A DNA stretch of 64,000 bases, from the NCBI GenBank assembly GCA_010909165.1, contig MU008174.1, forward strand, positions 1,054,001 to 1,118,000, given 5' to 3'. This document shows positions 9,956 to 20,740 of the stretch, piece by piece (within the stretch, counting starts at the first letter, position 1; every line of letters starts with the position of its first letter). The notes below the pieces were generated by a model. That model was given only the letters and a program-made list of their open reading frames with translations, had not been told where the DNA came from and searched no databases. A program made the position numbers and the translations under genes. The stretch is from Anthoceros angustus (Eukaryota > Streptophyta > Anthocerotopsida > Anthocerotales > Anthocerotaceae).

Positions 9956-12395
9956 GTGTGAGAATGATTCGGAGAAGATTGAGACACGGAGAAGACTGTG
10001 TGAGGAGGGGCAGCCGAGTGAGGCTGTGGCAGCCTTGGAGCTTTTGGTGGGAAAAGGAGCTCCGGTTGCCTTGTCTCTTTTTTATCGTGTCCTCAGAGGA
10101 TGCATATTACAGAAAGATTTGGTTCTTGGCAGGCGTGTGCACCACCTTGCTGTTCAGCGTGGGTATGATTCAAGCCCATTCTTGGCAAATCACTTCATCC
10201 GTATGTATGCTTCTCATGGGAGTTTGCGGGACGCGGCACAGGTGTTCAGCAAACTGGCTGCACCAGATCTTTTCACGTGGGCCTCCATTATTTTGGCACA
10301 TGCTGATCATGGACACCCTAAACAGGCCATAAAACTTTATCAACAGATGCGGCAATCGGCTGTGAAGCCAGACAGCTATATACTTGTGGCAGTTCTGAAA
10401 GCATGTACTCGGGCAGTGGATCTGGTTTCTGGCAAAGACGTCCATGCGGACATATTGGACTGTGCAATTGAGCCGAATGTGTTTGTTGGAAACTGCCTGG
10501 TCGACATGTATGCGAAATGTGGAAGTCTGGTCGATGCTCGGAGGGTGTTTGACAGCTTGCCCATGAAGACTGTGGTTACATGGAATTCAATGATTGCAGG
10601 ATATGCTCAGCACGGGCTTGGTCATGAGGCCCTTGAGCTCCATTCAAGGATGCAACGAGATGGCATCAGTGCCCCCAATAATGTGACTTTTCTGTGCCTG
10701 CTGAAGGCATGTGCTAGTGTGGGAGCTTTACATGAGGGGAAGGAGCTGCACTCGCAGATCAGGGAACGAGGCTTAGACTCGGATGTGGTGGTTGCCAGCA
10801 GCCTGGTGGACATGTATGCAAAATGTGGCAGCTTAGGAGATGCCCGAGCAGTGTTTGACAGATTGAGCAGGAGAGATGTGGTGGCCTGGACTGCCATGAT
10901 AACTGGATATGTGCAGCATGGGTTTGGTCAAGAAGCGCTTGCACTTTATGCGCGTATGCAACATGAGGGTGTTATTCAAGCCAATCGTGTCACCTTTGCA
11001 TGCCTCCTCAACGCTTGTGCCAGTGTCGGAGGTTTACGCCAGGGCAAGGAGCTTCACTCACAGATCCAGGAAAGCAGGCTGGAAGGTGATGTGGTTGTCG
11101 GCAGCAGCCTGGTGGACATGTATGCAAAATGTGGGAGCTTAGAGGATGCTCAGAGGGTTTTTGATAGACTGCCGACGAAGAACGTGGTGACATGGAATGC
11201 CATGTTTGGGGTTATGCTCAGCATGGACTCGGGCAGGAAGCACTGGATCTGTACAAGAGTATGCTGCTGGAGGCGTCACTCCAGCCGACCATGTGACGTT
11301 TTCGTGCCTGGTGAAAGCATGTGCGAGCATAGGAGCTGTGCATCAGGGGAAGCAACTCCACTCACACATCCAGGAAAGAGGACTTGAATCAGAGGATGTG
11401 CTGGCCAGCAGTCTGGTAGACATGTATGTCAAATTCGGGAGCTTGGATGATGCTCGGGAGCTGTTTGACAGATTGCCAGCAAAGATGCCGTGACATGGAA
11501 TGCTCTTTTGAATGGCTACGCCCAACACAACAATGTACAAATGGCAATGCAGTGCTTCGAAGATATGCGGCATCATGGTGTCCAACCCAACAGCTCAACA
11601 TTCGTGGGTCTACTTGTGGCATGTAGCCATGCTGGCCTGGTGGATGAAGGTAAGCAGTATTTTGCTGCAATGAAGGATGCCCATGGCATCGAGCCGTCAG
11701 TGTACCACTACAACTGCATGGTTGATCTCCTTGGACGGTCAGGCCGGCTGGATGAAGCAGAAAACCTATTGCAGGCCATGCCACACAACACCGACATCGT
11801 AGGCTGGATCTCTCTCCTGACCGCCTGCAAAAGCCATGGTGACGAAGCCCGGGCATGGAGGTGCTTCCACTCTGTCACTGCTCTGGAACCTCAAAACTCA
11901 GCTGCCTATGCTCTCCTGGCGAGCATATATGCCTCAACAGGCCGACGGAGAGAGGTAGAATCCATCGAGAACCTGAGAAAAGCTGCAGGTGCTTGCAAGA
12001 AGCCTGCTAGGGCCTGGATCGAGGTAAACAGCAGGGTTGCAACATTCATCGTTGGCGAAGAAAGGAATGACACATCCTCCAAGCTGAGCAGTGTGAATCA
12101 CCAGCTCGAAGACCCAGGACCTCATCTTCACGTCCAACACTCCAAGCCGGTGACTGAAGCAGAAAAGGAAGACGCCCTGTGTGGCCACGCTGAGAAACTG
12201 GCCTTAGCATACGGTCTTCTCAACACCCCAGACGGAACCACATTACTGGTCACCAAGAACCTTCGCATGTGCGATGACTGCCACAACGGCACCAAGATGA
12301 TGTCCAGGACGGAGAAGCGTGAAATCATCGTGAGAGACGCCCACCGTGTCCACCACTTCGTCGACGGCTGCTGTACCTGCGGCGACCGGCATTGA
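9956..12395 (+). CDS. PLS-class PPR protein with E and variant DYW deaminase domain ending DRH (copy A, frameshifted)
   Basis: An organelle-targeted RNA-binding editing factor. Each PPR repeat reads one base and the C-terminal deaminase edits the target. The open frame runs from the acceptor at 9956 to about 11,205 with successive P, L and S repeats (DMYAKCGSLGDARAVFDRL, VVTWNSMIAGYAQHGLGHEA). It then shifts twice near 11,209 and 11,270, shifts again near 11,485, and continues 11,490-12,395. The E domain includes NCMVDLLGRSGRLDEAENLL. The usual PG box reads KKPARAWIEVNSRV. The deaminase keeps HAE (near 12,186), the zinc-binding CDDCH (near 12,269) and CCTCGDRH at the end, instead of CGDYW. 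All three frameshifts are single missing G or C bases where copy B has the longer run. If intact, the protein would exceed 790 residues. Confidence 0.85.
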
Positions 12396-14520
12396 CAGAG
12401 TCACTGTGACAGGCTGTATTTCAGATGACGCCAGTCTTGAAGTCCTCCTCACGTCAGCCGAGAATGTGAGTAGATAAGGTCGCTTGGTATTGTAGATGAG
12501 GTGGCATCGGTGTAAGAGCATCCCGCCTGCCGCCTCCCGACAAAACGCGTCTTCCCTTCCCGTCCAAACGGATGCGCAGATGCATGTAGATAGTGATGAG
12601 GTTAACAGAGAGCGGCCGTTGCCTCCAAGGACGCTGCATGACGTCTCTCCAGCGAGTCCAGGACGTAGGCATATATCCAACCAAAGCTGTTTCAGGGGCT
12701 TTTCCCAGTAAAGTGATCAGGTGAGACGTCATGTGCGAGGTGCAGCCTAGGGCGTGCACCGAGGCGGCAGCAACAGGGCCAATGAGAATCAGCAACAGGG
12801 CCAATGAGAAGCAGCAACAGGGCCAATGAGAAGCAGCCACAGAGAGATGCACCTTTCTCGCCCTGTCCTCCAAGTTAGCGCGCATTCAACTCCATGGAAG
12901 CTACTTGTCGCACTGCAGTTCTCCGATCACGATCTTGGCGTCTTGTCGTACTTCTCATACACTGCGGCAGTTGGCAAGCTGCTTTGCTTGTTTGGAAAGA
13001 TCCCAAGCTAACTACGCGTTGCCCACGCTTCCACAGAGCGTACCGAGATATGGAAACCTCGAGACCGATCATTGATGCCTCTCGTGTCGCAGTACATACG
13101 TATGCGCACCAGCGGGTGCGGTGTAGTACAGTCATCTGCACCTCTTCACCGTCTCCATATGCTATGTGGTTTGAGGGTTTGAGCATGTCGTCCCTGAGTT
13201 CGAGCAGGCTTACATCCGTCTATGGAGTTGTGTGCGTGAGACCACAAATTTTTGGATTTGAGCTGATAATGTTTTAATCAAACATCCGAAGAAGCTGTTC
13301 TCGTTGCTGGACACTTCCACATGCGGGGCCAGGCCAGTTTATTCGAACCTGGCGTGAAATCTCCTATCCTACGTCTCTGCAAACGCCAACGAACACTCCA
13401 AAAGCCATGTAAACAGTGAAAGCAGGAAGAGCCATAGCCGGGCCACCTGTTGTCAGGACTCGGGTCGTAACCGATGCATGTTGGAACTTGGGCACCCAGG
13501 AATGGTGGGCCCGCCTCATCCACACCACCACCCGGCGTCGTTTTTCTTCACTATCCAGCCGGCAGGCCTCGCCGGTGCCGTACGGTACAGGTTACATGCA
13601 TGTATGTATGTACATATGTATATAACATAACATAACGGCTGGACAAATACAGTGAAACGGAGGCCAACAGCTGTCAGCGGCTTATCCATAAAAGTCGACT
13701 CCGAATTCGATTTGTGATTTCGAGGCATTGTCGCTTCAATGGCGTTCTCCAGTCTGGATTTATGTATTGCTTCCTACTGGATGAGTATGGCAACTGCATT
13801 ACATAATCTCCCAGTTCTAATCTTTCTAATCCTTAAGGACACACTCGTAGACATCCTCCTGAATCCTAAAGAGACTCGTAACATCCCCTTAAGCCTAAAG
13901 AGACACTAAGAGGTCACTGTAGACACCGTTCAATAGTATCCGAGTCAGTCTGCATATGGCTTCTGGTTGTGGAAAGTGGGGTGAGGTCAGTTTCTTACTT
14001 CAACAGTTGCCACATTTGTATCTGGAAATATCGTTGAGAGGGCCCAGTTTGAAAAGCCGGTCGTGAGTCACCGCCACCGGATGAAATGGAATGATGCCGC
14101 GGCATCGGAATCTGTCCACGTGAATATGAGCGCCTCCTTGGCCCCAGCACCTATGCCGTCTGTTTTTGACTGTGAGCGCTTCCACGGTAAGAGGGAGGTG
14201 GCAGAGAGCACAAGCCCGGCAGATCGAGGGGCGGAATTGGCAGAGGTCAGGGACGCAGGGCCCAGGGCCAGGCCAGGTCCCACGAAAGGCTGATCGCTTC
14301 CGGCAACGACAAGCTTCGGGAGGGGCAAACAGTAGGAAGACAGAAGAGAGAGCAAAGTGGGCACGGAAGGCCGGCAGGTATTTAAGCGTTGCAAGGCTTC
14401 TGGGGGGAAGTGGAAACGAGGAGCCAGTGGAGGCGCAGATAGTGGGCAATGGAGCTCTGAATTCGCTGCGAGGAGGAGGGAAAATTGGCGCGGAGAGGAT
14501 CTGAGGAGGAGGACGGCAAG
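12396..14520. other. Intergenic DNA between the PPR and CRAL/TRIO genes
   Basis: No gene recognised in 2.1 kb. It holds the 22-bp minisatellite at 12,767-12,832 and an (ATGT)/(ATAAC) simple-repeat patch near 13,600-13,636. A TATA-like GGTATTTAAGCG lies near 14,377, about 140 bp before the CRAL/TRIO start codon. The block B counterpart is 28,637-30,760. Confidence 0.6.
12767..12832. repeat. 22-bp minisatellite, three copies (block A)
   Basis: Units of (G/T)CAGCAACAGGGCCAATGAGAA start at 12767, 12789 and 12811. They contain the CCAAT pentamer, so three CCAAT boxes are 22 bp apart. The same array lies at 29,007-29,072. Confidence 0.9.
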
Positions 14521-15659
14521 ATGGGGTCGCAGAGAGTGGGAGGATGCTTCAGCGGGGGCCGCGAAGGGGTGAGGGAGCCGGGGCATGCAAGAAAGTCAGG
14601 AAACCCTCGGGCTATCTGTGGTGGTGCTGGCGTCGGATCTGGCTGTGGATACGCATGACTTGGGCCTGCATGCTCACCGTCTCCTGCTCCAGCACCGCCA
14701 GCACCGCGTCTGACGCCTCCTCGGAAGACTTCGAGAATGATGATTTCCTGGACCTGGAGGAGCTCGAATTCCTGCGCTTCGAGGGGGTGGACAAGGAGGG
14801 CCGCCAAATTGTGCGCCTCGTCGGCAAGTTTCTCCCAGGTATGTATGATTCCGGTCTGGTTGCTGCAGCCTTGCAATGCCGGTGACGGGATGTCCTGTTG
14901 GGCAAGGTTGTTGGTCTGATGTGTCCGCCCGCCGCCTGCAGCTACTGTTGTGGACGGCAGGAGGCTCAAGGCCTTCGTGCAGCGGAAGATTGTGCAGGAG
15001 CTTAAGGACGGGTCTTTCTGTCTCGTATACTTCCACTCCAATGTCCAGAGTGGGGACAACTCCCCTGGAATGTTCACTCTCAGGTCCATATACGAGTCTT
15101 TGCCGTGCGAGTATAAGCAGAGGCTTGAAGTGGTGTACTTCCTGCACCCCGGCCTGCGCTCCCGTCTGCTGCTTGGCACCTTTGGAAGGTTCTTCTTGAC
15201 CGAGAGGTATGCTTGGCTTGCCCCCGCTTTCTTTCTCAGACAGCTAAGCTTCCCGTCCCGGGATGCTGGTGTTGCACAAAGTTCTTAGCTTCGCTTCCTT
15301 GAGTTCCTGCAGGCTCTACTGGAAGATTCAGTATGTGAGCCGCCTGGAGTTCCTGTGGGACTTCATCAGGAAGGGACAAGTGCAAGTCCCTGAGCATGTC
15401 ATTGAGCACGACCAAGAGCTTGAAACCAGGCCCCTGATGGACTATGGCTTGGAGACCGACCCTTTACAAAATGCTGACCTGCCTGCCTCGGGCGCCAACC
15501 TTGCTTTCAACAGATATTCTAGCTCATATGCCTACAGGTGAGGTTCCTGACGCTTGTGCATACTTGTCATACCGGAGTATTTGTGTCTGGAAACAGGATC
15601 CCTGCGATAGTCAGAGGAGCCTGGACTAATCTGTCAAACTCATTCCCTTTTGCAGGTAA
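14521..15659 (+). CDS. Divergent CRAL/TRIO-domain (SEC14/BCH-like) protein, copy A
   Basis: This gene probably encodes a small lipid-binding or scaffold protein with a SEC14-like fold. Exons are 14521-14838, 14942-15206 and 15313-15537, with a stop codon completed after a third intron (acceptor 15655, TAA 15657-15659). Reading through that intron gives a TGA at 15539, so the C-terminus is YAYR either way. The introns of about 103-118 bp have GTATGT or GTGAGG donors and TGCAG acceptors. Exon 1 encodes a Ser-rich acidic linker (SSTASTASDASSEDFENDD) ending FEGVDKEGRQIVRLVGKFLP. Exon 2 carries the core (KDGSFCLVYFHSNVQSGDNS, LEVVYFLHPGLRSRLLL). Exon 3 carries LYWKIQYVSRLEFLWDFI. Exons 2 and 3 are open here, but exon 1 has indels relative to copy B that break the frame. 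The full protein would be about 273 residues. I know the family but not the function. Confidence 0.78.
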
Positions 15660-17027
15660 CAGAACTTGACGACCAACCTTCGCCAGACACATCGAAGTAT
15701 GTGTGGTACTATCCCTTGTATCATAGGGGGGGTCTGCAGACCCCTAAACAGTCTTCATCCTCGTCCATTGAATATGGCATGCATAGTTCACGCACATACT
15801 GCAGAGTTCATAGATCGCTTTCTGCCATATCTGGAATAGACGTTGTAGCACCAGCAGCAGGTCCGCTGTTCATCGGGGACAGGAAACCTGCGGAACTTCC
15901 TTTCTCTGCAATTAGTGTACAAAGAGTAAATATGCAGAGTGCTTTCTCACTTGCACAAAAAGTAAATATACAGTGTGCTTTCTCACTTGCACTTCCTATA
16001 ATCTGTTTAAGATTGTTCCATGTTGTTCCATGTGTTCTGGCCTGCGAATCAAACTGCAAGTATTGGTGTTTTCCCACGTCAATTGTGTAACATCATATCA
16101 ACAGCGAGCAAACTGTAAAGTATTGGCGTCGTTTTCCCACATCAAGTGTTCCACATCAAAGCAACAGCGAGGAGCAGGAAGATGCAGGAACACGGCACTG
16201 CAGCAAAACATGTATGCTTCACAAGTGGAGACCTTGACAGCAAGCTATTCGACGTCCACAAATTGCACTCTTCCCTCCACCGCTGTGCATGTTTGCAACG
16301 TCAGCCGTCCTGCACCGCCAGTCCTGTGCATGTTGGCAACTTGAACCTTCTTGCACGTCTCTTAAAGTAATGGATACCAGGTCTTGCTAGGCGTCTTCTA
16401 TACCGGAGGCTCGATGCAACCTACATGCAACCAGGGGACAAACAAAAAGGAACATTCTGCAACTCAGAAACCATCTCCAACAATCAGTTAAAAAATCAGA
16501 CATCTAGGCGTCTTCTATACTTCGGCACACCGTAGGCTCGATGCAACCTACATGCAACCAGGGGACAAACAAGAAGGAACATTCTGCAACTCAGAAACCA
16601 TCTCCAACAATCAGTTAAAAAATCAGACATCCAGCAGGGAACTCTAAGCTGTACAAGTGCTGAGATTATGTATTGAATCGGTCTTCTAAATACTGTATCT
16701 CTGAAAGAAAACGTAGAAGCTGCAACACTGTGACTTGCCTTCTCAAAGGCTTCAAGGCTCACAACGAGACAGGAGAGTTTCAAGATCTGCATTGCCTGAA
16801 GTTTTACGAATTGCTAAACCTATAAAACCTTCCGATCACACCTATCCACAGGTAGCCCTTCATGTAGCATAAGGTCACTTCATCCATTCAAGATCCATTC
16901 GCAGATTCCTGAACCCGGCCGATGAGTCTTCTCACCAAAAACAAAATAAAGGAGTAACAATTGCATCATCCCGCAACAACGAAACTCCCATCCGATCTCT
17001 GACGCTTCCACAACGAGGGCGGGAAGC
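15660..17027 (+). other. 3' UTR/intergenic tail downstream of the CRAL/TRIO gene
   Basis: No further coding sequence is recognised. The interval includes a probable last untranslated exon, a pair of AAAGTAAATAT(A/G)CAG strings and the 120-bp tandem repeat. The tail is present whole or in part four times in the window. Confidence 0.55.
16381..16632. repeat. About 120-bp tandem duplication in the tail (unit 1)
   Basis: Two units start with TCT(A/T)GCGTCTTCTATAC-like sequence and end CAATCAGTTAAAAAATCAGACATC. The second unit carries an extra TTCGGCACACCGTAG. The same pair recurs near 17,968-18,212, 19,549-19,793 and 32,625-32,869. Confidence 0.9.
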
Positions 17028-17335
17028 TCAGAACGAGGGAACCGGCATGAGAGCCTCAGCGTCCTTTTCCTCCAGCAACCTCACCACCACTACAGGCACG
17101 TCGCAATGGTGCACGCAGTAGTCACTGACACTCCCAAGCCGCGCCTTCCTGGAGCGCTTGGCCGCGCCAAAGCCCCGGCTTCCCATGATCACGGCAGCAG
17201 CTCCAGGCGCTCCACTTCCAAGCAAATACGCTCCTTCATGTCGTGGTCCTTGACGATATGAATCTTGTGCGGAATTTTGGCTTCCACAAGCGGCTTGGCC
17301 AGATCGTCCGCCTTGGACGCAGTGAGTGCCTCGAA
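17028..17335 (-). pseudogene. Universal stress protein 3' fragment (first)
   Basis: The minus strand encodes the C-terminal half of the stress protein: KADDLAKPLVEAKIPHKIHI, then after a frameshift GAAAVIMGSRGFGAAKRSRK and GSVSDYCVHHCDVPVVVV. It stops at the GAATTC shared with the CRAL/TRIO exon at 17,326. It lacks the N-terminal strand and start codon. It differs from the full gene at 20,132 in AACCGG versus AGCCGG and in CCAGCAACC versus CCGGCAACC. Confidence 0.85.
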
Positions 17336-17885
17336 TTCCTGCGCTTCGAGGGGTGGACAAGGAGGGCCCAAATTGTGCGCCTCGTCGGCAAGTTTCTCCC
17401 AGGTATGTATGATTCCGGTCTGGTTGCTGCAGCCTTGCAATGCCGGTGACGGGATGTCCTGTTGGGCAAGGTTGTTGGTCTGATGTGTCCGCCCGCCGCC
17501 TGCAGCTACTGTTGTGGACGGCAGGAGGCTCAAGGCCTTCGTGCAGCGGAAGATTGTGCAGGAGCTTAAGGACGGGTCTTTCTGTCTCGTATACTTCCAC
17601 CCAATGTCCAGAGTGGGGACAACTCCTGGAATGTTCACTCTCAGGTCCATATACGAGTCTTTGCCGTGCGAGTATAAGCAGAGGCTTGAAGTGGTGTACT
17701 TCCTGCACCCCGGCCTGCGCTCCCGTCTGCTGCTTGGCACCTTTGGAAGGTTCTTCTTGACTGAGAGGTATGCTTGCTTTCTTTCTCAGACAGCTAAGCT
17801 TCCCGTCCTGGGATGCTGGTGTTGCACAAAGTTCTTAGCTTCGCTTCCTTGAGTTCCTGCAGGCTCTACTGGAAGATTCAGTATG
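17326..17885 (+). pseudogene. CRAL/TRIO internal fragment (exon 1 end, exon 2, start of exon 3)
   Basis: The sequence matches 14,768-15,340: LEFLRFEG, intron, VVDGRRLKAFVQRKIVQEL to FFLTE, intron, LYWKIQYVS. It is then cut and joined to the tail. The left join shares CTCGAATTC with the stress protein fragment and the right join shares AGCCG with the tail. Within exon 2 it has the same small deletions as block B (CACCCAATGTCC). Confidence 0.88.
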
Positions 17886-18608
17886 TGAGCCGTCCTGCAC
17901 CGCCAGTCCTGTGCATGTTGGCAACTTGAACCTTCTTGCACGTCTCTTAAAGTAATGGATACCAGGTCTTGCTAGGCGTCTTCTATACCGGAGGCTCGAT
18001 GCAACCTACATGCAACCAGGGGACAAACAAAAGGAACATTCTGCAACTCAGAAACCATCTCCAACAATCAGTTAAAAATCAGACATCTAGGCGTCTTCTA
18101 TACTTCGGCACACCGTAGGCTCGATGCAACCTACATGCAACCAGGGGACAAACAAGAAGGAACATTCTGCAACTCAGAAACCATCTCCAACAATCAGTTA
18201 AAAATCAGACATCCAGCAGGGAACTCTAAGCTGTACAAGTGCTGAGATTATGTATTGAATCGGTCTTCTAAATACTGTATCTCTGAAAAAAACGTAGAAG
18301 CTGCAACACTGTGACTTGCCTTCTCAAAGGCTTCAAGGCTCACAACGAGACAGGAGAGTTTCAAGATCTGCATTGCCTGAAGTTTTACGAATTGCTAAAC
18401 CTATAAAACCTTCCGATCACACCTATCCACAGGTAGCCCTTCATGTAGCATAAGGTCACTTCATCCATTCAAGATCCATTCGCAGATTCCTGAACCCGGC
18501 CGATGAGTCTTCTCACCAAAAACAAAATAAAGGAGTAACAATTGCATCATCCCGCAACAACGAAACTCCCATCCGATCTCTGACGCTTCCACAACGAGGG
18601 CGGGAAGC
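17886..18608. repeat. Tail fragment, second copy
   Basis: This copies 16,300-17,027, including the 120-bp tandem pair (17,968-18,212). It has no coding content. It links the CRAL/TRIO internal fragment to the second stress protein fragment. Confidence 0.88.
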
Positions 18609-18915
18609 TCAGAACGAGGGAACCGGCATGAGAGCCTCAGCGTCCTTTTCCTCCAGCAACCTCACCACCACTACAGGCACGTCGCAATGGTGCACGCAGT
18701 AGTCACTGACACTCCCAAGCCGCGCCTTCCTGGAGCGCTTGGCCGCGCCAAAGCCCCGGCTTCCCATGATCACGGCAGCAGCTCCAGGCGCTCCACTTCC
18801 AAGCAAATACGCTCCTTCATGTCGTGGTCCTTGACGATATGAATCTTGTGCGGAATTTTGGCTTCCACAAGCGGCTTGGCCAGATCGTCCGCCTTGGACG
18901 CAGTGAGTGCCTCGA
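18609..18915 (-). pseudogene. Universal stress protein 3' fragment (second)
   Basis: Nearly identical to the fragment at 17,028-17,335, including the same frameshift and AACCGG variant. It ends at GAATTCATCCTC, where it joins the CRAL/TRIO 3' tail (counterpart 15,753). Confidence 0.85.
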
Positions 18916-20131
18916 ATTCATCCTCGTCCATTGAATATGGCATGCATAGTTCACGCACATACTGCAGAGTTCATAGATCGCTTTCTGCCATATCTGGAAT
19001 AGACGTTGTAGCACCAGCAGCAGGTCCGCTGTTCATCGGGGACAGGAAACCTGCGGAACTTCCTTTCTCTGCAATTAGGAGTGTACAAAGAGTAAATATG
19101 CAGAGTGCTTTCTCACTTGCACAAAAAGTAAATATACAGTGTGCTTTCTCACTTGCACTTCCTATAATCTGTTTAAGATTGTTCCATGTTGTTCCATGTG
19201 TTCTGGCCTGCGAATCAAACTGCAAGTATTGGTGTTTTCCCACGTCAATTGTGTAACATCATATCAACAGCGAGCAAACTGTAAAGTATTGGCGTCGTTT
19301 TCCACATCAAGTGTTCCACATCAAAGCAACAGCGAGGAGCAGGAAGATGCAGGAACACGGCACTGCAGCAAAACATGTATGCTTCACAAGTGGAGACCTT
19401 GACAGCAAGCTATTCGACGTCCACAAATTGCACTCTTCCCTCCACCGCTGTGCATGTTTGCAACGTCAGCCGTCCTGCACCGCCAGTCCTGTGCATGTTG
19501 GCAACTTGAACCTTCTTGCACGTCTCTTAAAGTAATGGATACCAGGTCTTGCTAGGCGTCTTCTATACCGGAGGCTCGATGCAACCTACATGCAACCAGG
19601 GACAAACAAAAGGAACATTCTGCAACTCAGAAACCATCTCCAACAATCAGTTAAAAATCAGACATCTAGGCGTCTTCTATACTTCGGCACACCGTAGGCT
19701 CGATGCAACCTACATGCAACCAGGGACAAACAAGAAGGAACATTCTGCAACTCAGAAACCATCTCCAACAATCAGTTAAAAATCAGACATCCAGCAGGGA
19801 ACTCTAAGCTGTACAAGTGCTGAGATTATGTATTGAATCGGTCTTCTAAATACTGTATCTCTGAAAGAAAACGTAGAAGCTGCAACACAGTGTGACTTGC
19901 CTTCTCAAAGGCTTCAAGGCTCACAAACGAGACAGGAGAGTTTCAAGATCTGCATTGCCTGAAGTTTTACGAATTGCTAAACCTATAAAAACCTTCCGAT
20001 CTCACACCTATCCACAGGTAGCCCTTCATGTAGCATAAGGTCACTTCATCCATTCAAGATCCATTCGCAGATTCCTGAACCCGGCCGATGAGTCTTCTCA
20101 CCAAAAACAAAATAAAGGAGTAACAATTGCA
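18907..20131 (+). repeat. Tail, third copy in block A
   Basis: This copies 15,753-17,027 without the CRAL/TRIO coding exons, with the 120-bp pair at 19,549-19,793. It runs into the full stress protein gene. Small variants (AATTAGGAGTGTAC near 19,075) match block B rather than the first copy. The start abuts the microhomology join at 18,907-18,915. Confidence 0.85.
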
Positions 20132-20740
20132 TCATCCCGCAACAACGAAACTCCCATCCGATCTCTGACGCTTCCACAACGAGGGCGGGAAGCTCAGAAC
20201 GAGGGAGCCGGCATGAGCCTCAGCGTCCTTTTCCTCCGGCAACCTCACCACCACTACAGGCACGTCGCAATGGTGCACGCAGTAGTCACTGACACTCCCA
20301 AGCCGCGCCTTCCTGGAGCGCTTGGCCGCGCCAAAGCCCCGGCTTCCCATGATCACGGCAGCAGCTCCCAGGCGCTCCACTTCCAAGCAAATACGCTCCT
20401 TCATGTCGTGGTCCTTGACGATATGAATCTTGTGCGGAATTTTGGCTTCCACAAGCGGCTTGGCCAGATCGTCCGCCTTGGACGCAGTGAGTGCCTCGAA
20501 TTCATCCTCCATCCGCTGCTGCTGCGCCGGCGATGCGCTCTTGTGGCCCGGCTCCGACGCAGGCCCCCAGTCCGCCCCGTACAGCACGCTCGTCGGCCGC
20601 ACATGCAGCAGAATCACATGGTCCCCGGGCCGCAGGTAGTTCGCCACGGCCCAGCGTACTGCGTATGCGCTCTCATCGCTCAGATCCACAGGTATGGCGA
20701 TCTTTCTGTCCGAACTCGGCACCGACCCTGACAGTGGCAT
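20132..20740 (-). CDS. Universal stress protein (UspA family), copy A, intact
   Basis: 202 residues, single exon, start ATG at 20740 and TGA at 20132. The UspA fold binds ATP or AMP and is linked to stress signalling. The N-terminal strand is RKIAIPVDLSDESAYAVRWA, followed by VILLHVRPTSVLYG. The nucleotide-binding loop is VIMGSRGFGA...LGSVSDYCVHH, with the last strand DVPVVVVRL. A Lys/Asp/Glu-rich stretch (MEDEFEALTASKADDLAKPL) lies between. The gene converges on the CRAL/TRIO gene. Copy B has two short deletions near its start, so this is the better-preserved copy. The C-terminal 35 residues after PVVVVRL are not part of the domain and look unstructured. Confidence 0.9.
   Translation of the reverse strand: MPLSGSVPSSDRKIAIPVDLSDESAYAVRWAVANYLRPGDHVILLHVRPTSVLYGADWGPASEPGHKSASPAQQQRMEDEFEALTASKADDLAKPLVEAKIPHKIHIVKDHDMKERICLEVERLGAAAVIMGSRGFGAAKRSRKARLGSVSDYCVHHCDVPVVVVRLPEEKDAEAHAGSLVLSFPPSLWKRQRSDGSFVVAG

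Noticed and set aside
9385-9987. 200-codon minus-strand frame opposite the PPR 5' flank
   Set aside because: Low-complexity Ser/Pro/His composition, no domain, and it overlaps the probable splice donor and acceptor of the opposite strand.
12767-12832. CRISPR-like array
   Set aside because: Three directly adjacent 22-bp units without spacers form an ordinary minisatellite in a eukaryotic genome.
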